Shown here in pieces: positions 62,116 to 64,000 of a stretch of 64,000 bases of DNA; position 1 is the stretch's first letter; every line of letters begins with the position of its first letter. Below the pieces are notes generated by a model. The model had not been told where the DNA came from, made no database searches, and saw nothing but the letters and a program-made list of their open reading frames with translations. Origin of the DNA: Muribaculaceae bacterium (GTDB taxonomy: Bacteria; Bacteroidota; Bacteroidia; Bacteroidales; Muribaculaceae); the NCBI GenBank assembly GCA_022509085.1, contig JAFLTW010000007.1:50871-114870 (forward strand), written 5' to 3'. A program made the translations under genes and the position numbers.

Positions 62116-62208
62116 ATGGGAAGTATTTTTCAGTCAAATCCGGAAAACCCCTTGTATCATTCTCCTACTCCCGGAGAATTCAGGATTTTGGAGGTTAAAG
62201 TTTATTAG
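62116..62208 (+). CDS. Possible 30-residue peptide or upstream reading frame
   Basis: ATG at 62116 opens MGSIFQSNPENPLYHSPTPG and closes at TAG 62206-62208, 27 bp after the -7 box and 43 bp before the LRR gene. It may be a small gene, a leader peptide, or chance. Low support. Confidence 0.3.
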   Translation: MGSIFQSNPENPLYHSPTPGEFRILEVKVY

Positions 62209-62251
62209 TGAATTTTAGGGAAGCGATAACTATACAATTCTATTCAATTAT

Positions 62252-63571
62252 ATGAAAGATATTGTGAGAGCTGTTTTGGTTTTGATGGCGTTTTTTGGGG
62301 GTTCTTTCAATTCTTATGCGCAGTTTAGGGACGGAATGTTTGAATATTTGGTAAGGGATATACTGCATCCTGACGAGGTGTCTGTAAGGGTAATACCTGA
62401 GATGAAAGATGAGATAGAAGAGATAGAAATTCCCGCACGTGTTGAATTCGAAGGAGAGGAGTATACTGTGGTAGAGGTAGCTGCCGAAGGTTTTGCCTCA
62501 TGCAAGAATCTAAGGGATATCATCTTGCCCGAAACGTTGCTTTCTATTGGGAATTCAGCATTCAGGAGATGCGAAAAATTGGAGAAAGTAAATTTTCCTG
62601 AATCCCTGATCAAAATAGAAGATAAAGCTTTTTCAACTTGCCGCAGTCTCACTTCGGCAATACTCCCTGCTTCATTGAGGTCAATTGGAGATGTAGCGTT
62701 CTGTCTATGTGATAATCTTACTAATGTGGTTTTGCCGGATATGTGCAGACACATCGGTAACCATGCATTCAGTGATTGTAGATCAATCAAAAAATTAAGA
62801 CTACCCGGCGCCCTTGAAACTATAGGTCTTTCTGTTTTTATGGGGTGTAGTGGAATGGAAAGAATTGAATTACCCCCAAATTTAAAGATGATTGATCAAA
62901 ATGCCTTTTGGAGTTGCACCTCCTTGAATGAACTTGAAATCCCGGCATCCGTCGACAGTATAGGTTCGACCGCTTTCGCTGAGTGTTGGAGCCTTTCCGA
63001 CATACGCATGGAGGAGGATAATCCTCATTATTGTGTTGTCGACGGCATGCTGCTGAGCAAAGATAAGGAAACCCTGTTGGCCTATCCTTCAGCCTTAGAG
63101 ATCACGACTCCGGAATATGTGAGGGAAATTGGAGTGGCCTCATTCGCTCTGTCTGCCCTTAGACGCATTACAATAACTCCAAACATAGAGAAGATACAGG
63201 GTACGGCTTTTCTTTCATGCATGTCGTTGGAGTCGATTGTTTGCCTGTCGCCCCAACCTCCGGAAATTGCTTATCCCGGCGCTTTTTTAAAAGATGAGGG
63301 CTATATGCCCCTGAATTGCACCGTATATGTGCCGGAGGAAGCTTTGGAAACATACCGCGGGGCAATGGGGTGGGGTTGGCAAAAAATAGTTGCGAACACC
63401 GCCTTGGGGCTTCAGGAAGCCCTCGATAAAGATGAGAAAGCAGTGACGGTATACACCCTTGACGGGACCCTCCTGATTGTCGGTGGGAGAAGTGAAGACC
63501 TGTATGCGTTGCCCAGGGGGAGCTATATTGTGCGCGATGCAAAAGGGAACTCACGGAAAGTGGTAAAATAA
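62252..63571 (+). CDS. BspA-like leucine-rich repeat surface protein
   Basis: A signal peptide (MKDIVRAVLVLMAFFGGSFN, cleavage near SYAQ) is followed by about nine 22-23-residue repeats of the LRR_5 type, for example LPETLLSIGNSAFRRCEKLE, FPESLIKIEDKAFSTC and LPASLRSIGDVAFCLC. The C-terminus VYTLDGTLLIVGG then LPRGSYIVRDAKGN is a sorting-type tail, as in the C10 protease at 33209. BspA relatives bind host proteins or other bacteria at the cell surface. Confidence 0.88.
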   Translation: MKDIVRAVLVLMAFFGGSFNSYAQFRDGMFEYLVRDILHPDEVSVRVIPEMKDEIEEIEIPARVEFEGEEYTVVEVAAEGFASCKNLRDIILPETLLSIGNSAFRRCEKLEKVNFPESLIKIEDKAFSTCRSLTSAILPASLRSIGDVAFCLCDNLTNVVLPDMCRHIGNHAFSDCRSIKKLRLPGALETIGLSVFMGCSGMERIELPPNLKMIDQNAFWSCTSLNELEIPASVDSIGSTAFAECWSLSDIRMEEDNPHYCVVDGMLLSKDKETLLAYPSALEITTPEYVREIGVASFALSALRRITITPNIEKIQGTAFLSCMSLESIVCLSPQPPEIAYPGAFLKDEGYMPLNCTVYVPEEALETYRGAMGWGWQKIVANTALGLQEALDKDEKAVTVYTLDGTLLIVGGRSEDLYALPRGSYIVRDAKGNSRKVVK

Positions 63572-63894
63572 CTGTTAATTCCGCTAAAGATTTATTAACA
63601 TTTATTAACACTGATATAACTTCCGCAGTCTCAGCCTCTTTTGGAGGGAGGCGGAGGAAAAGTGAAGAAATATTTGGCGGGGGTATTGACAAGGGGGCCG
63701 GAATGTAGTAATTTTGCATTCGCGTTCAGCCGGAAGGGGCCGTGACGCGAAGACAAAGAGAACGATGACAATATTGCCACAGGACAGAAAGCAGCAAGGT
63801 ATATCGGAATAGAAGAAGATACACCTGTCATACCGAGGGGCCGGAGATTCGGACAATCCAAAACTGAAAATAGAATTCGAAAGAATTAGATATA
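63572..63894. promoter_or_regulatory. rRNA operon promoter and leader
   Basis: TTG (63686-63688) and TAATTTTG (63709-63716) are 20 bp apart, matching the consensus. Transcription near 63722 would give a leader of about 175 nt before 16S. The part 63572-63680 holds no gene. Confidence 0.75.

Positions 63895-64000
<106 letters not shown>

Overview
The window is chromosomal DNA from a Bacteroidales bacterium, probably a gut Muribaculaceae-type organism. The evidence is the start of a 16S rRNA gene at the right edge, repeated TAnnTTTG (-7) promoter boxes with a TTG about 20 bp upstream, Bacteroidetes families (DUF4919, PpiD/SurA_N, GldE-like CorC, BspA-like LRR, C10 peptidase, myo-inositol-phosphate synthase of the Bacteroides type) and lipoproteins with acidic C-GDDDDE export signals. 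Family and genus are inference; only about 100 nt of 16S are present.

Layout. 1-4.5 kb: end of a 7TM-HD phosphodiesterase, a membrane protein, DUF4919, an FKBP isomerase and an SDR with a zinc-ribbon tail. 4.5-6.9 kb: an AT-rich patch with an AbiEi/AbiEii type IV toxin-antitoxin pair bracketed by about 245-bp direct repeats; the left repeat is the relic 5' end of a second abiEi. 7-15 kb: rhodanese/beta-lactamase-fold lipoprotein, two tandem CreD-like membrane proteins and SbcCD. 14.8-19.5 kb: hexuronate/KDG catabolism (exuT-like, uxuA, kdgK, kdgA). 19.6-32.8 kb: a low-GC, repeat-rich accessory region with a DUF4143 ATPase, two paralogous surface-lipoprotein loci each behind a conserved structured leader RNA, a three-gene operon (AbiEi-like regulator, nucleotidyltransferase, PP2C phosphatase) flanked by inverted palindromes, a near-identical 1-kb duplicate of the kdgA/ATPase junction, several gene fragments and an AlbA-type regulator. 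32.9-46.9 kb: tRNA-Leu, C10 protease, tRNA-Pro, cca, a Wzc-like kinase, lipid kinase, metK, ppiD, rlmN and pdxA. 46.9-55.5 kb: a ten-gene inositol-lipid cluster ending in myo-inositol-phosphate synthase. 55.6-61.2 kb: trmD, ftsB-like, coaX, outer-membrane protein, lptC-like and GldE-like genes. 61.3-64 kb: an ECF sigma factor, an LRR surface protein and the rRNA promoter with the 16S start.

How the parts work together. UxuA, KdgK and KdgA form a continuous route from mannonate to pyruvate and glyceraldehyde-3-phosphate. The inositol cluster carries a phosphate-inositol synthase, CDP-alcohol phosphotransferases, a PgpA-like phosphatase and an AUR1-like transferase, which together can make phosphatidylinositol and inositol phosphoceramide; a nucleotidyltransferase, an ATP-grasp protein, GtrA, an acyltransferase and a second CDP-alcohol enzyme suggest further decoration. 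No transposase, integrase or CRISPR array was seen, so the repeats in the accessory region look like products of recombination.

The strongest leads for something undescribed are the AbiEi-like/nucleotidyltransferase/PP2C operon (23.5-26.1 kb) and the paired structured leader RNAs (22.7-23.0 and 30.0-30.3 kb), whose helices are kept while their sequence changes.
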